DNA of 64,000 nt. Source: Oscillospiraceae bacterium. GTDB taxonomy: Bacteria; Bacillota; Clostridia; Saccharofermentanales; Fastidiosipilaceae. Location of the stretch: assembly GCA_029983685.1 (NCBI GenBank), contig JASBZA010000002.1:62001-126000 (forward strand). The letters run 5' to 3'. Each line of letters opens with the position of its first letter. Within the stretch, counting starts at the first letter, position 1. The notes under the pieces are model-generated. The model saw only the letters and a list, made by a program, of their open reading frames with translations, was not told the DNA's origin and searched no databases. This document shows positions 53,459 to 62,882 of the stretch, in pieces. The translations under genes were made by a program, and so were the position numbers.

Positions 53459-55333
53459 CTATTTCTCGCACCACACTGGTGCCGTTGCCGCAAACTTTCG
53501 GTCGACTTGACCTATTTTCAAGAAGTAGTACGGACTTTGATTTAAAATTGAAAATTCAAGCCTTGTCTCGTGTCCCGACAATTCTTGTCGATGGAATACT
53601 TTTCCCTTATATCCCCTAACCTCCAGATAAGATAACTCTTCATCGGTCTCCTTATTTTGAATCCAAACATCAAAGTTTATCTGATTGGATTGGGATAAAT
53701 AGCTTCCCATTAGTGCATTATTAGCGTAGAAGATGACCCGTAAATCCTTAGCGGAGCTATAGTAGGTCCTGTGTTTTCTAATTGCATCATAAAGATCCGC
53801 CTTCGTTAAACGCCTGGCAATGATCCCCGTTCGAATGTCATTCTCAGTTCCCCAGTCTTCTTTGTGATTATCCTGGCTCCCCACCGGTGAGACATGCCAG
53901 CCCAAATCCAAAGCATGTGTGTAATACATCAGGCTATTTTCTTCTTTTACTTCAATGCTGTTTAATTCAATCGTATACATGACCTTATCAAGTTCCGGAT
54001 CATAAGGCTCAAACATATCCAGATGTCTGGCACCACAAGACCAGGGGTGGTTCCACTGGTTAATTACATCAGGGAACTGTTTTAGAGTTTTATAGTATGC
54101 ATTCGTATCGTTATAACGGATTTCGTAAGGGTTTAGAAAAAAGTCTGCCCCGTATATATTCATATGGCCAAATTGATTGTACCAGGTAGTTTCAGACCCC
54201 ATCATAGCGATAAAACGGTCATCAACTGTTTTATCATCCGCCATACGCTTAAGCTCCATCCACTTGCGACTCTTAGAAGCATCAAAGCTATCATCGAATA
54301 GGTTACTGTGTTCTGTAATAGCTAAGAAGTCCAATTTTGCCTTGTCCCTGGCATAATCATAGGCACAGGCAGGCGTCCTCACACCGTCTGAAAATCCTGT
54401 GTGGCAATGAAGATTGCCGAAAAAGACTTGATAGTTACCGGTTTCGGTCGCCTTTTCTAAGGCCGAATCAATAATCCTCGTCTCGAGCTTTGGCCGGCTC
54501 TGAATAGCTAGCCATAAAACACCTAGTTGCTGAGGCTTATCGATGTGAGAAATAAGAAAATAGACATCTCTGACACCGTAGTCGCCATCTCGAATATCGC
54601 CGGCAAATTCAACCCAAGGTGTATATTGTCTGCTTAAGTCCATAGACGCTATAGGTTCGCCTTGCGGTGAGTCTAAGCGAAGTTCGACCAGGACATGAAA
54701 GTCTCTGTTTTTAGATGGTAGATAGAACAAGCCTCTTAATTGTTTATCATCTATCCTTGTCAGGTCTACCGCCCTATAAACAAGATAGGAATCCTTCTCC
54801 ATCGCGAGCATCATCTGGTCGGTCCAATCGTGCTCTAATTCCCCGGTCGGCAGTTTTGTAAAACCTTCGGATACATTAGATTCTACGGCTCGTATACGTT
54901 TATCGACTAAGGACAACCGACGTGGTTTGTAACTTTCTATTTTTTCGCCCAGAACCTCGACGTCTTTTAGAGAAACGGTTTCAGAATCTTTCACATACAT
55001 GAAAGTAATCCTGATATAGCGGGCAACAAGATTGCAGGCATAGAAAAATCCGCCGGGCCCTTCTTCGCTTTCATCATCCTTTACGCATAATTCTTTCCAG
55101 TTTATTCTGTCTACACTGTAGTCTATGGCAAAGCGGCAATGTTGACCCTCCGAAAGACCCGTTTTAAGCCTTACGGACTCCACTTTATACACACTCTCGC
55201 AATCCATAAGCCACCATTGAAAATAAGGTTGGGCTTTCCAGTAACTATCTTTTTTTCCATCTACGGCATTCTCTGCAGCAAAGCCTTCTAAGCTGTCTTG
55301 TGCAAAGACCTTTCCCACAATACGTCTTGTCAT
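53459..55333 (-). CDS. PHP-domain metallophosphoesterase (CehA/McbA-like) with F5/8-type N-terminal domain
   Basis: This 624-residue protein starts with a discoidin/F5-8 type C domain (about 1-130, DSYWKAQPYFQWWLMD, RYIRITF). The PHP domain follows (about 300-560): HCHTGFSDG, LAITEHSNLF, QWNHPWS and SPVGSQDNHKEDW supply His and Asp metal ligands. The CehA/McbA subgroup contains such fused PHP hydrolases. No signal peptide is seen, so it may be cytoplasmic although the N-terminal domain usually binds glycans; this is odd. It lies between the ABC ATPase and the NAGPA gene and is probably a phosphoesterase for the same substrate. Confidence 0.85.
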   Translation of the reverse strand: MTRRIVGKVFAQDSLEGFAAENAVDGKKDSYWKAQPYFQWWLMDCESVYKVESVRLKTGLSEGQHCRFAIDYSVDRINWKELCVKDDESEEGPGGFFYACNLVARYIRITFMYVKDSETVSLKDVEVLGEKIESYKPRRLSLVDKRIRAVESNVSEGFTKLPTGELEHDWTDQMMLAMEKDSYLVYRAVDLTRIDDKQLRGLFYLPSKNRDFHVLVELRLDSPQGEPIASMDLSRQYTPWVEFAGDIRDGDYGVRDVYFLISHIDKPQQLGVLWLAIQSRPKLETRIIDSALEKATETGNYQVFFGNLHCHTGFSDGVRTPACAYDYARDKAKLDFLAITEHSNLFDDSFDASKSRKWMELKRMADDKTVDDRFIAMMGSETTWYNQFGHMNIYGADFFLNPYEIRYNDTNAYYKTLKQFPDVINQWNHPWSCGARHLDMFEPYDPELDKVMYTIELNSIEVKEENSLMYYTHALDLGWHVSPVGSQDNHKEDWGTENDIRTGIIARRLTKADLYDAIRKHRTYYSSAKDLRVIFYANNALMGSYLSQSNQINFDVWIQNKETDEELSYLEVRGYKGKVFHRQELSGHETRLEFSILNQSPYYFLKIGQVDRKFAATAPVWCEK

Positions 55334-55349
55334 CTGTCTCTCTACCTAT

Positions 55350-56462
55350 CTACTGAACCCATACGCTTCCGATAGCAATTCTTTCTTGTGATGTCTTGTC
55401 GAAAATACAAATTCCGTCTCCTGCGAAATCAAACTTAATCGGCTCATCCACTGCATAATCGATGGCACCAAAAACAACCGATGATAGAATCTGATCATTA
55501 ATCAATATTCTTACCGTAGTCTCCATGCCTGCCGGTAGGGTGGAATAGGCCAAAGCGTCAACCTGACCTTCATCTGAAATGGGTAAATTTTCCGGCCGGA
55601 CACCCAGAATAACGTCTTCCGACCCTAAATCAATCTTATCTTTGGACCTGAAGAGGACCTTCATACCCAGCATGTCCAGCTCCATCTCGGACCCATTTAA
55701 TAACTTCGCCTTGGCCTCAATGAGGTTTATCGTAGGACTACCCACAAAGTCTGCTACAAATAAATTCTTGGGTTGACAATAAACCATCAAGGGTGGCTCA
55801 TATTGCTGTAATTGTCCTTTGTTAATCAAGCAAATTTTTGTGGCCAAAGTCATCGCCTCTAACTGGTCATGTGTGACATACAGGAACGTAGCATCCGTGT
55901 CCGCATGAAGACGTTTTAATTCGGTTCGCATTTCTCCGCGCAATTTCGCATCTAGGTTCGATAAGGGCTCATCCATGAATAAAACCTTGGGAGCAGGTGC
56001 CAATGTCCTGGCAATGGCCACTCTTTGCTGCTGGCCACCGGAAAGTTCAGCTGGATAACGATGCGAAAACTCTTCAATTTTCAAGAGCTCCAACATCTCT
56101 TGAACACGTGCTTTTATATCAGCCTTTTTCCACTTCATATTTTCCAGCCCAAAGGCAATGTTCTGATAGACCGTCATATGAGGCCAGAGGGCATAGTTTT
56201 GGAACAAGAATCCGATATCGCGCTTATCCGGTGTGATATTAATGCCTCTGTCCGAATCAAAAACCACTTTACCGCCTATACGGATTTGGCCCTCTGTAGG
56301 GGTTTCCAAACCGGCAATCATGCGAAGCGTTGTTGTCTTTCCGCAGCCGGACGGACCTAAGAGCGTAATGAAATCACGGTCTTCTACAACCATATTTAAA
56401 TTATCTACAGCGACAAAGTCGCCCCATCTTTTAGTAATGTTTTTCAATACAATTTCGGGCAT
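55350..56462 (-). CDS. ABC transporter ATP-binding protein (FbpC/AfuC or UgpC-type)
   Basis: The 370-residue ATPase has Walker A LGPSGCGKTTTLRM, the signature LSGGQQQR, Walker B LFMDEPLSNLDAKLR and the H-loop in LYVTHDQLEA, then a C-terminal TOBE domain (VRPENLPISDEG). It drives the permease encoded 9 bases upstream. It shares the CUT1/FbpC architecture; sequence alone does not say whether the cargo is a sugar phosphate, an organophosphate or ferric iron. AGGAG lies before the ATG. Confidence 0.92.
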   Translation of the reverse strand: MPEIVLKNITKRWGDFVAVDNLNMVVEDRDFITLLGPSGCGKTTTLRMIAGLETPTEGQIRIGGKVVFDSDRGINITPDKRDIGFLFQNYALWPHMTVYQNIAFGLENMKWKKADIKARVQEMLELLKIEEFSHRYPAELSGGQQQRVAIARTLAPAPKVLFMDEPLSNLDAKLRGEMRTELKRLHADTDATFLYVTHDQLEAMTLATKICLINKGQLQQYEPPLMVYCQPKNLFVADFVGSPTINLIEAKAKLLNGSEMELDMLGMKVLFRSKDKIDLGSEDVILGVRPENLPISDEGQVDALAYSTLPAGMETTVRILINDQILSSVVFGAIDYAVDEPIKFDFAGDGICIFDKTSQERIAIGSVWVQ

Positions 56463-56471
56463 AGAAATCTC

Positions 56472-58316
56472 CTATCTTCCTCCGATGGGTGCACCGCTAT
56501 CTACGCCTTTAGCAATAGAAGCACCTGTCAGCTTACTGGACACAGCATTCACGACTAAGACAATGACTATGATTAATAAGGTGATCGCACTGGCGTATTG
56601 CTCATATCCGGTCTGATTAAAGGCCAGCAGCATGGTCGTCAAAAGGTAATTACTGTGGGGGACCAATAAGGCAAAAAGGTCCACTTCACGCATGGCCGCC
56701 ACAAAGGGCAAGAGGTAGCCGGACATGATACTGGTCTTTTGAATGGGAATTAAAATATGTGTCAGTCGCTTCCACCAAGGGACACCGACAATAATAGCCG
56801 CTTCTTCAATTTCGGCTGAAATCTGCAACATGGAATTAATGGAGCCCCTTGATGCCATGGGCAAATATTTGACGCCTCCTACAATGGCCAAAAGCATGAA
56901 GGTGTTGTAGAGAAATGAGAAGGTCTGTGTTGACGCCAACGATAAGTAGAGGGTGGCAAAGGCTATTGTGGGAATAAGATAAGGAAAGAAAGCCAGGCTT
57001 TCCACCGCTCTGGCCAACCAGCTGCCCCTGCGTTTTACCGCGGAATATCCAATCAGAAGGCCACTGGTTCCCGAGAAGACGGCGCAAAATATTGAGAGTA
57101 AGAGTAATCGGCCCAGGGCAGAGAGAATGGTTCGGTTAACCAAAACACCACCAACCATACCGTTCATATAAGCGTCCAGGTCTCTTCCAATCCAAAAATC
57201 CAAAGTAATATTTTCCGCACTGTAGTTGCCCGGAACAACCGTAATGGTTTGAAGAGCAAAGACAATTAAGGGAACCACTGAGAAAAAGATAACCAAAATT
57301 AATAAGACGACGGTAATGGGAATATTGGCTTTCTTTAAATCTACCAGGGAGATTTGGCCCGATTTTCCGGTTACGGTCGTAAAGGATTTGCGTTTACCTG
57401 TGTATTTTTGATTAATCAAAAGGATGATAATACCGGCTGCTATCATGACTGACGCAATAATATAAGCTTGGCCGCTATAGCCGGCGTTCATTAAAGACTT
57501 CATCTTGGACGCTAGAGTATAAAACTTCACTGCACCACCTAAAAAGACCGGGGCAGTATAAGACGCAAAACCGCTGGAAAAGATCAGCAAGAAGGTAGAA
57601 AGAACGGCCGGCATGACAATAGGCAAGGTAATTTTGCGTAAAATTTTCCCCCGACTTGCCTTCAGTATGGTGGCAGATTCTTCCAAAGTGGCATCCATAT
57701 TTTGTAAGATGCCTCCGATTAAAATGTAAGCAAAGGGTGCAAAATGTAAACCTGTAACGATGATACAAGGGAATAGTCCGTAGACGAACCATGAAGGCAT
57801 CCGGACACCGAACAAGGCTTCCAAAAGACCGATGTTTCCGCCTCCCAAAGCGCTGTTAGAAAAAAGATTCAGCCAGAACAAGGCCAGCGTCCAGGCAGGC
57901 ATGATGTAGGGAAACATAAAAAGCGAGGTAATAATCTTTTTGCACTTCATATTAGAGCGCGACAACAACCAAGCAACCGTTCCGCCTATACCTATACCCA
58001 AAACCGCTCCGCCCAGACCTACCAGGAAGGAATTCAGCAAGGGTGTCCAGAAAGTGGTACGGGACCATTCACCACCCTGGAAAATAAGCTTCTTCCAGTG
58101 ATATAAGGTAAAGTCCCCGGTTTGAAGGCCTGTCATGGTTTTCTCTATACCGACATGGACAATGAACATTTCTCGCAAAATCGAAAGTAATGGAATCAGT
58201 GTTAATGCCGTTAGGACAATTCCAAAAATCAGCAACATGACATTGGCCGGTTTGGAAAAGAATGTTTTGACATGATTAAACTGTCGCTCAATAATTGCTT
58301 TAGTTTTGCCAGCCAC
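56472..58316 (-). CDS. ABC transporter permease, two fused modules (FbpB/AfuB-like)
   Basis: This 614-residue permease carries two MetI-like halves in one chain with about 12 membrane helices. Each has an EAA loop, for example LEESATILKASRGKILRKIT and IEEAAIIVGVPWWKRLTHIL. Single-chain double permeases are typical of FbpB and of AfuB, a hexose-phosphate permease. The start is GTG with AAGGAGGGG ahead. It lies between the solute-binding protein and ATPase genes, completing a one-cargo importer. Confidence 0.92.
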   Translation of the reverse strand: MAGKTKAIIERQFNHVKTFFSKPANVMLLIFGIVLTALTLIPLLSILREMFIVHVGIEKTMTGLQTGDFTLYHWKKLIFQGGEWSRTTFWTPLLNSFLVGLGGAVLGIGIGGTVAWLLSRSNMKCKKIITSLFMFPYIMPAWTLALFWLNLFSNSALGGGNIGLLEALFGVRMPSWFVYGLFPCIIVTGLHFAPFAYILIGGILQNMDATLEESATILKASRGKILRKITLPIVMPAVLSTFLLIFSSGFASYTAPVFLGGAVKFYTLASKMKSLMNAGYSGQAYIIASVMIAAGIIILLINQKYTGKRKSFTTVTGKSGQISLVDLKKANIPITVVLLILVIFFSVVPLIVFALQTITVVPGNYSAENITLDFWIGRDLDAYMNGMVGGVLVNRTILSALGRLLLLSIFCAVFSGTSGLLIGYSAVKRRGSWLARAVESLAFFPYLIPTIAFATLYLSLASTQTFSFLYNTFMLLAIVGGVKYLPMASRGSINSMLQISAEIEEAAIIVGVPWWKRLTHILIPIQKTSIMSGYLLPFVAAMREVDLFALLVPHSNYLLTTMLLAFNQTGYEQYASAITLLIIVIVLVVNAVSSKLTGASIAKGVDSGAPIGGR

Positions 58317-58388
58317 AGTTGCCCCTCCTTGTTTACAAATAAAAAGATATGGGCAAGGTAACCCCGGCCCATATCTCCGAATTTCTAG

Positions 58389-59660
58389 TTAGGAAAGTCT
58401 TGTTGAAATAAATTCGTAAGCTTCAGGATATTGTTCTGCAACGACAACACCGTCTTCAACGACTAAACGATCTAACCAATAACTAATCTCTTTATCCAAA
58501 CCGGTCTTATCGGGTACAAGCGTAATAGCCGTATTGGGAGAATAGACGCCCATGTTATTTTCGTTATTCCATGCGGCGAACCCTTCTTCCGATAAGATGT
58601 AATTGATGAAAAGAGAAGCGGTATACGGCATGTCCGTATCCTTGCAAATTTGCGCATAGGTAGGATAAATAAAGCCTGAGAAACCAGTTAATCCTTTACC
58701 GTCATTGGCCTCGTAGGCAGCAATGCTGATGTTGTCTTTTACGACCGAGTCCGAACGCAGCTTGGAGAAGACGAAAATACCGACATTACCGGCTGCACCG
58801 GTGGAAACACCTTCCGCAATACCGCCGTCTGCTGCATAGGTATAGTTGCAATTGGCCAAAAAGCCATCCAAGAACTCATAACCTGCATTTTCAAAACCGG
58901 AGTCTTTGGACCATTCTTTGCCAAAATACTCTTTATAAGCCTCCGCCAGCTTATCTGCCCATTCGTCTGAGGTCAGCATAACAAGGAAGTTCATCCCTAC
59001 CGGCTCCGTAGAAGGATCTTTGAAGAAAATCTTATCCGCATAAGCCTCTTCGGTCAGTTGCCAGACATTATTTAAGTCGATATCACCGCCTGTACTGTTG
59101 TAAATGAAGATTTTCTGGGAAAACAGAACCGCACAAGGATCCCAATATTCTTCCGAAACTGTTTCCTTATACATTTCCGGGAAATAGTTTAAAAGTAAGC
59201 CCTCCGAGATAAGCTCATTTTCCATACGATAAGCATTTTGCAAAAGCGCCATATCCGCACCGTCTGCCGCACTGCCGATTTCTGTGCTGAGTTTGGTAAA
59301 CATGTCCGCTTCACCTACGGAAGAGTAGGCCCCTTTGACATCCGGATATTTCTCCAGGAAAGTATTCATAGCGGTCTCACACAAGCTGGTAGTAGAGTAG
59401 ACCATCATGTTGCCTGTTTCTTTCTTGGCCAATTCGTACAAGTCTTCATTACTTAAAGTAGCCGCATAAGCCAGCTTTTCTTCTGTACTTAGAGCCATGG
59501 GGTCTTCCAGGGAACCGGTCTCACCCTGGTCGGTGGTCGTTGAAGTTTCTGTCTGATCGGTTTTAGCAGTCTGGGATTCCTTCGGATCATTTGAATTACA
59601 ACCGGCAATTAAGCCTAATGCCAATGTAAAACTTAAAGCAAGTGCACCTAGTTTTTTCAT
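58389..59660 (-). CDS. ABC transporter solute-binding lipoprotein
   Basis: The 423-residue protein has a lipoprotein signal with the lipobox LIAGC (Cys21), a Thr/Ser/Gln-rich linker (about 25-50), and a mature domain of the FbpA/AfuA type: MMVYSTTSLCETAMNTFLEKYPDVKG, then MALLQNAYRMENELISEGLLLNY and FSGFIYPTYAQICKD. It lacks a clear pair of iron-coordinating tyrosines at the usual place that I can point to, which favours a phosphorylated sugar as ligand. AAGGAA lies before the ATG. It is membrane-anchored on the outer face. Confidence 0.88.
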   Translation of the reverse strand: MKKLGALALSFTLALGLIAGCNSNDPKESQTAKTDQTETSTTTDQGETGSLEDPMALSTEEKLAYAATLSNEDLYELAKKETGNMMVYSTTSLCETAMNTFLEKYPDVKGAYSSVGEADMFTKLSTEIGSAADGADMALLQNAYRMENELISEGLLLNYFPEMYKETVSEEYWDPCAVLFSQKIFIYNSTGGDIDLNNVWQLTEEAYADKIFFKDPSTEPVGMNFLVMLTSDEWADKLAEAYKEYFGKEWSKDSGFENAGYEFLDGFLANCNYTYAADGGIAEGVSTGAAGNVGIFVFSKLRSDSVVKDNISIAAYEANDGKGLTGFSGFIYPTYAQICKDTDMPYTASLFINYILSEEGFAAWNNENNMGVYSPNTAITLVPDKTGLDKEISYWLDRLVVEDGVVVAEQYPEAYEFISTRLS

Positions 59661-59724
59661 TCTCTAATTCCTTCCATCTCAAAATATATGTATACGACCA
59701 TATGTTTTGGCCGAAATACCGAAT

Positions 59725-60447
59725 TTAGCGTTGCCTGATAATGTGATGTGAGTTGTAGCGCTGACCGTAAACGAAGCTCTTACAATGTTCTACGCATTTT
59801 TCTTTGGCAAAGGTGTATCTATCGATTCTGAAAACTGCGCTTTTGGCCTGGATGCCCATCGCCTGTGCGACTTCGTTGGGACAAATAACCGCCTCAACCG
59901 CTTCATTAGCATATTCCGGGAAGAAGCCGCTACATTTCTTCATCGTAGGATATAAACCGAATTGGTTAATATCTTCTCTAATGGCCCCCTCTAAATAGCG
60001 TCTTGGAACAACCGATTCTTCGTAGGCATAAGCCTCACCGTTAATGGTTCTTACACGCGTTAAGCAAATAATCGTTTCATCGGAGCTAATCTTAAAAGTA
60101 TTTTTATAAAATTCTGTGGGCTCTATTTCTTGGTAATTTAAGATAGTAAACTTGGACTCCAGACCTCTAGCTTCAAGTTCTTTGGACAAACTAAAAACAC
60201 TGGATAAAGTGTATTCTACTGTGGGCGCTGCAACAAAGGTGCCTTTACCTTGTTTTCGCACAATGTAATTAGCTTCTACTAATTCTCTCAGTGCCTCTCT
60301 TACTGTAATGCGGCTGACACCGTATTCCTCACAAAGCTCTTTCTCACTGGGGATGCGTTGACCGGGTAACCATTCTTTATTGGCAATCTTTTCGTAAAAT
60401 TCTTTTTTCAATTGATTTTGCAAGGTCAAAAAAGAGTGATTATCCAT
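59725..60447 (-). CDS. GntR/HutC-family regulator (UTRA effector domain)
   Basis: The 240-residue repressor has the winged helix near the N-terminus (IANKEWLPGQRIPSEKELCEEYG, VSRITVREALRELVEANYI, KQGKGTFVA) and a UTRA domain (about 90-230). This subgroup senses phosphorylated sugars. It is the first gene of the transporter operon, 65 bases ahead of the solute-binding protein gene, so it very likely controls that operon and its own expression. Confidence 0.92.
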   Translation of the reverse strand: MDNHSFLTLQNQLKKEFYEKIANKEWLPGQRIPSEKELCEEYGVSRITVREALRELVEANYIVRKQGKGTFVAAPTVEYTLSSVFSLSKELEARGLESKFTILNYQEIEPTEFYKNTFKISSDETIICLTRVRTINGEAYAYEESVVPRRYLEGAIREDINQFGLYPTMKKCSGFFPEYANEAVEAVICPNEVAQAMGIQAKSAVFRIDRYTFAKEKCVEHCKSFVYGQRYNSHHIIRQR

Positions 60448-60467
60448 GATTGGCTCCGTTCAACTTG

Positions 60468-60506
60468 TTATAACATTATAATAATCTGGCGTATTGCCCA
60501 TGTCAA
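60468..60506 (-). promoter_or_regulatory. Promoter of the GntR-ABC operon with an inverted repeat over the -10
   Basis: TTGACA (60501-60506, perfect) and TATTAT (60478-60483) are spaced by 17 bases on the minus strand, about 30 bases from the GntR ATG. An inverted repeat TTATAA-CA-TTATAA (60468-60481) overlaps the -10 and the start point, a fitting place for a repressor. Confidence 0.75.
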
Positions 60507-60583
60507 CAGGCTCATTATTAGAATTCATTTAACTTTTTAACAAGAATTTAACATTGTAAACTTAGCAGAAAAGACAGAACAAC

Positions 60584-60620
60584 AAAAAGCCTCACACCAG
60601 ATTCACTCCTGATATGAGGC
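60584..60620 (-). terminator. Intrinsic terminator after the GH172-type gene
   Basis: GCCTCA and TGAGGC arms, extended by CAG/CTG with a 3-base internal loop, are followed leftward by five T. It isolates the glycoside operon from the GntR operon. The rest of the 60448-60695 gap shows only the GntR promoter. Confidence 0.85.
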
Positions 60621-60695
60621 TTATTATGGTTATTACTTAGGCAATGATTGGTATTCTATCCGCTTACTAAGGCCAACTTATCTCAATTCATGCAA

Positions 60696-61775
60696 TTAAT
60701 GCACTTCCAAATAATCCTTATCCGGCAGTTCAGGGAAAGGTGCGGTAGGAATCGTCTGATACCAGAAGGCGACCGATGCGATATCATCTTGCAAAGGCAA
60801 ATAGCGATGACCGGATTGCCAGCCCAAAGCCTGGATGGTCACCTTCAGCCTCTTCTCGAAACGGATAGGATCGGTGATGTGCCAGCGATACATGCCAAAA
60901 CGGAACTGCGAACGATACAGAGTGTCCGGTGTCAGGACTTGATGAAGACCTGCATAAGGCGTGGTAAATTCCACATAGTTCTTGTGGGTTCTGGGATCTT
61001 CAAAATTGTAAGAACCGCAGAAATAGTCCTCGGTACCGGTACCGCAAATAGTCGGGTATTCCTTGTCGTCATCCATGTAGAACTTGATTTCACCTTCACC
61101 CCACCAGCCGGAGTTATTAACACCCCAGGCCATGTAAGTTCCGACATAATGACCCTTGCCTTCGATACCGTCTACGATGGTATACACATCTTTATAAGGT
61201 AGGGGGTTGACCCTGCGGAACTGGGCGTGGAAATAGGCGGCGTCCTCAGGTACCTCACAGAGCGAATAGCTAATCTGATAGTACATGACCACCATTTCGG
61301 TATCGCGGTTCTCCAGTGTGATGCGAGCCCGCTTTCTAAAAGGCATGGACCAGTAGCAGTTGAAGGCACTTCCGGGGTTGACACATACAGCCAAAGAGCT
61401 CAGCTGAGAATACTCACCCCAGCCCGAGCAGAAAAAGTCGCCTAAAGGTGCTTCAACGGAAGGGGTCTCGGAGTCATCCCAATACATGCGAAGGATGGTG
61501 TTCCGCCAATTACCGGTGGGGGTAATCCAGATATGTTGAATGACACCGGGCCCTTCGATATCAGCAATTTCCCAAGTCTTGCCGGCTTCAATTTCTATGA
61601 AGGGGTTAACCTTCCAGCCCTTACCTAAGTCTCTGGCTGCAATCTTGGCAAAGCCGTCTTCTAATGCGATACTACCGCCCTGGCCCACGGCACCCGTATA
61701 GTTCTCCGGACTGATGGACCTGGTTTTGGCATCGGATAGTCTCGATAAATTGCTTAAACCGTTTTCTAAAAACAT
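60696..61775 (-). CDS. DUF2961/GH172-family glycoside hydrolase
   Basis: This 359-residue protein has IEGPGVIQHIWITPTGNWRNTILRMYWDD in its first third and LGDFFCSGWGEY, EGEIKFYMDDD, and ICGTGTEDYFCGSYNF, the strongly conserved blocks of DUF2961 (GH172). Members hydrolyse or transfer furanosyl residues, such as fructofuranosyl or arabinofuranosyl units. It has no signal peptide and so acts on imported material. It follows the ribokinase gene by 12 bases. Confidence 0.87.
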   Translation of the reverse strand: MFLENGLSNLSRLSDAKTRSISPENYTGAVGQGGSIALEDGFAKIAARDLGKGWKVNPFIEIEAGKTWEIADIEGPGVIQHIWITPTGNWRNTILRMYWDDSETPSVEAPLGDFFCSGWGEYSQLSSLAVCVNPGSAFNCYWSMPFRKRARITLENRDTEMVVMYYQISYSLCEVPEDAAYFHAQFRRVNPLPYKDVYTIVDGIEGKGHYVGTYMAWGVNNSGWWGEGEIKFYMDDDKEYPTICGTGTEDYFCGSYNFEDPRTHKNYVEFTTPYAGLHQVLTPDTLYRSQFRFGMYRWHITDPIRFEKRLKVTIQALGWQSGHRYLPLQDDIASVAFWYQTIPTAPFPELPDKDYLEVH

Positions 61776-61787
61776 TCTGTTCTCCTC

Positions 61788-62768
61788 TCAAGCTTCTAAC
61801 TGTTTTGCTAATGCATCTTGATTATTTTCCTTCATCCATTGGATGATAGAGGCTTTGTCACACAGGGAGGTCTGCGCTCCCATCTTGGAGACGGTTATAC
61901 CGCCTACAACGTTGGCAAAGGCCAAAGAATCCGCCTTATTAAAGTCGTGTAAGAGGGCATAACTTAAGGCTCCGATAAAAGAGTCGCCGGCGGCAGTAGG
62001 GTCTAGGACCTTGATGTCCGGGACAGCTTCTTTATAAATACTTTCTTCTTCCGTCACCCACAAGGACCCTTGGCTACCTAAGGTCACAATGACATTTCTA
62101 CAACCTTTGGCCAAAAGCTTACGGGCAAAGTATTCCGCCTCCTCGTAGTGCTCAAGCTGTGTTTTGGTTTCGCCGCACTGTAGGAGCAATTCCGTTTCGT
62201 TGGGGACTAAATAATCGATGCTGGCGAAGTCTTCGTCCTGTAACTTATAGCCGGGGGCGGGATTTAATAAAACCGGCACACCGGCCTCGTTGGCATAGTG
62301 GCGAATCTGGCGGTTAATCTCTAAGGGAATTTCCTGCTGCTGGACCAGAAGGTCGTAGTTTGGGATGTCTTCTTCCAGAAAAGCCACATCTTCCGATCTA
62401 ATCTCCATGTTGGCCCCAGGTACCACTATAATGCGGTTTTCCGTACCTCCGGAAGACTTTTCGATTTGTACGTTACCGACCGAAGAAAAAGTCCCGTCGG
62501 TCATGACCCGGTCCACATTGACACCGCTGTTTTTTGCCGACTGTAAAAGAATCTTGCCGAAATCGTCATCGCCCAGCTTGCCAAAGAAGTGGACATCCAA
62601 TCCCAACTTAGACATCTGCACCGCTTGGTTTGCGCCCTTACCGCCCGGTGCGCTGCTGAAGGTTTTCCCTAATACGGTTTCCCCCCGCTCCGGGAAGCGT
62701 TCGGTCGTGACAATCAGGTCCATGACGAAACTACCTACAACCATTACCTTCTTACTTTTATCTCGCAT
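61788..62768 (-). CDS. rbsK: Ribokinase
   Basis: The 326-residue PfkB kinase starts VMVVGSFVMDLIVTTERFP, has APGGKGANQAVQMSKLG, and the catalytic anion hole DPTAAGDSFIGALSYALL near the C-terminus. It phosphorylates ribose or a related furanose. I chose the ATG at 62768, with AAGGAG ahead, over one 24 bases upstream. It lies in an operon with an RbsD/FucU protein and GH genes, which supports a pentose or ketose substrate. Confidence 0.92.
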   Translation of the reverse strand: MRDKSKKVMVVGSFVMDLIVTTERFPERGETVLGKTFSSAPGGKGANQAVQMSKLGLDVHFFGKLGDDDFGKILLQSAKNSGVNVDRVMTDGTFSSVGNVQIEKSSGGTENRIIVVPGANMEIRSEDVAFLEEDIPNYDLLVQQQEIPLEINRQIRHYANEAGVPVLLNPAPGYKLQDEDFASIDYLVPNETELLLQCGETKTQLEHYEEAEYFARKLLAKGCRNVIVTLGSQGSLWVTEEESIYKEAVPDIKVLDPTAAGDSFIGALSYALLHDFNKADSLAFANVVGGITVSKMGAQTSLCDKASIIQWMKENNQDALAKQLEA

Positions 62769-62815
62769 CGTTCTGCTCCTTACGTATCCCATTTTTTATC
62801 CATTGTAGCAAATGT

Positions 62816-62844
62816 CATATATGTACTAGTCATTCTGTAGTCAA
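62816..62844 (-). promoter_or_regulatory. Promoter of the rbsK-GH172 unit
   Basis: TTGACT (62839-62844) and TATATG (62816-62821) are spaced by 17 bases on the minus strand, about 47 bases from the rbsK ATG. An imperfect palindrome ATGTACTAGTCAT (62821-62833) fills the spacer and may be an operator. Confidence 0.55.
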
Positions 62845-62882
62845 TAGAATATTTTCAAATAAATTCGTACACTGCTTCCGGC

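Noticed and set aside
55350..59660. Iron(III) transporter as the name for the ABC system
   Set aside because: The architecture is shared with hexose-phosphate and phosphonate importers, and the neighbouring phosphoesterase and glycosidase genes favour an organophosphate cargo.
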